From Variovorax sp. PMC12 (lineage in GTDB: Bacteria > Pseudomonadota > Gammaproteobacteria > Burkholderiales > Burkholderiaceae_C), in contig NZ_CP027773.1 of assembly GCF_003019815.1 (NCBI RefSeq), positions 5,759,501 to 5,823,500 on the forward strand: a stretch of 64,000 nt of DNA. The letters are read 5' to 3'. The translations under genes and the position numbers were made by a program. The notes beneath the pieces were generated by a model. It was not told the origin of the DNA. It worked only from the letters and a program-made list of their open reading frames with translations, and did not search any database. Below are positions 63,991 through 64,000 of this stretch, piece after piece; the first letter of the stretch is position 1, and the number at the start of each line of letters is the position of its first letter.

Positions 63991-64000
63991 CAGAGCTAGA

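Overview
The window is a GC-rich (by eye about two-thirds G+C), tightly packed Gram-negative chromosome segment. It has LptD, porin and TonB outer-membrane genes, Bug/TctC solute-binding proteins, a thyA-folA pair and a complete type VI secretion (T6SS) locus. Together with recurrent Comamonadaceae-style intergenic repeats this suggests a betaproteobacterium of the Comamonadaceae, most like Variovorax. That placement is inference from gene style; no rRNA or tRNA gene is present to confirm it.

Region 1 (1-3916): a small-acid catabolic operon on the minus strand (DHDPS-family aldolase/dehydratase, TctC binding protein, SDR, enolase-superfamily enzyme cut by the window edge) with a divergent LysR regulator. 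Region 2 (3922-16093): RraA-like protein, aminotransferase, a NAC-like LysR regulator, then biotin carrier, biotin carboxylase, pxpB, pxpC, a degenerate biotin-carrier-like protein and pxpA (5-oxoproline/lactam-type module), followed by an SDR plus a polar amino-acid ABC transporter. Three promoters in this region carry the same ATA-N9-TAT operator with a common downstream box, which suggests one nitrogen-linked regulon run by the LysR at 5982.

Region 3 (16094-31424): structured intergenic repeats around a small orphan gene; a NERD protein, orphan response regulator and LptD homologue; a porin; a divergent sensor kinase/response regulator pair whose kinase carries a very long disordered periplasmic segment; a LuxR-type regulator; and a TonB-dependent siderophore receptor with a candidate Fur box. 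It ends with two unknown genes of lower GC next to the T6SS locus.

Region 4 (31479-55971, all minus strand): T6SS genes in transcription order tssB, tssC, hcp, tssE, tssF, tssG, clpV, vgrG, then an accessory island (YwqK/MORN-like protein, DUF4280 PAAR-like protein, tiny membrane protein, periplasmic binding protein, two dicarboxylate/amino-acid symporters flanking an Asp/Glu racemase), then tssJ, tssK, tssL, tssM, tssA. The amino-acid island in the middle of the secretion operon is the most unusual feature of its gene content.

Region 5 (56488-64000): NADP-type glutamate dehydrogenase, a small unknown protein, an App1-type phosphatase-domain protein coupled to folA and thyA, an FAD-linked oxidase with a DUF2069 protein, another intergenic repeat, and a YihY-type membrane protein. 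The strongest candidates for something undescribed are the 96-bp structured repeat family (copies near 10.5, 10.7, 16.2 and 16.9 kb, with compensatory base changes), the NAC-like promoter module, and the amino-acid island and unknown gene pair of the T6SS locus.
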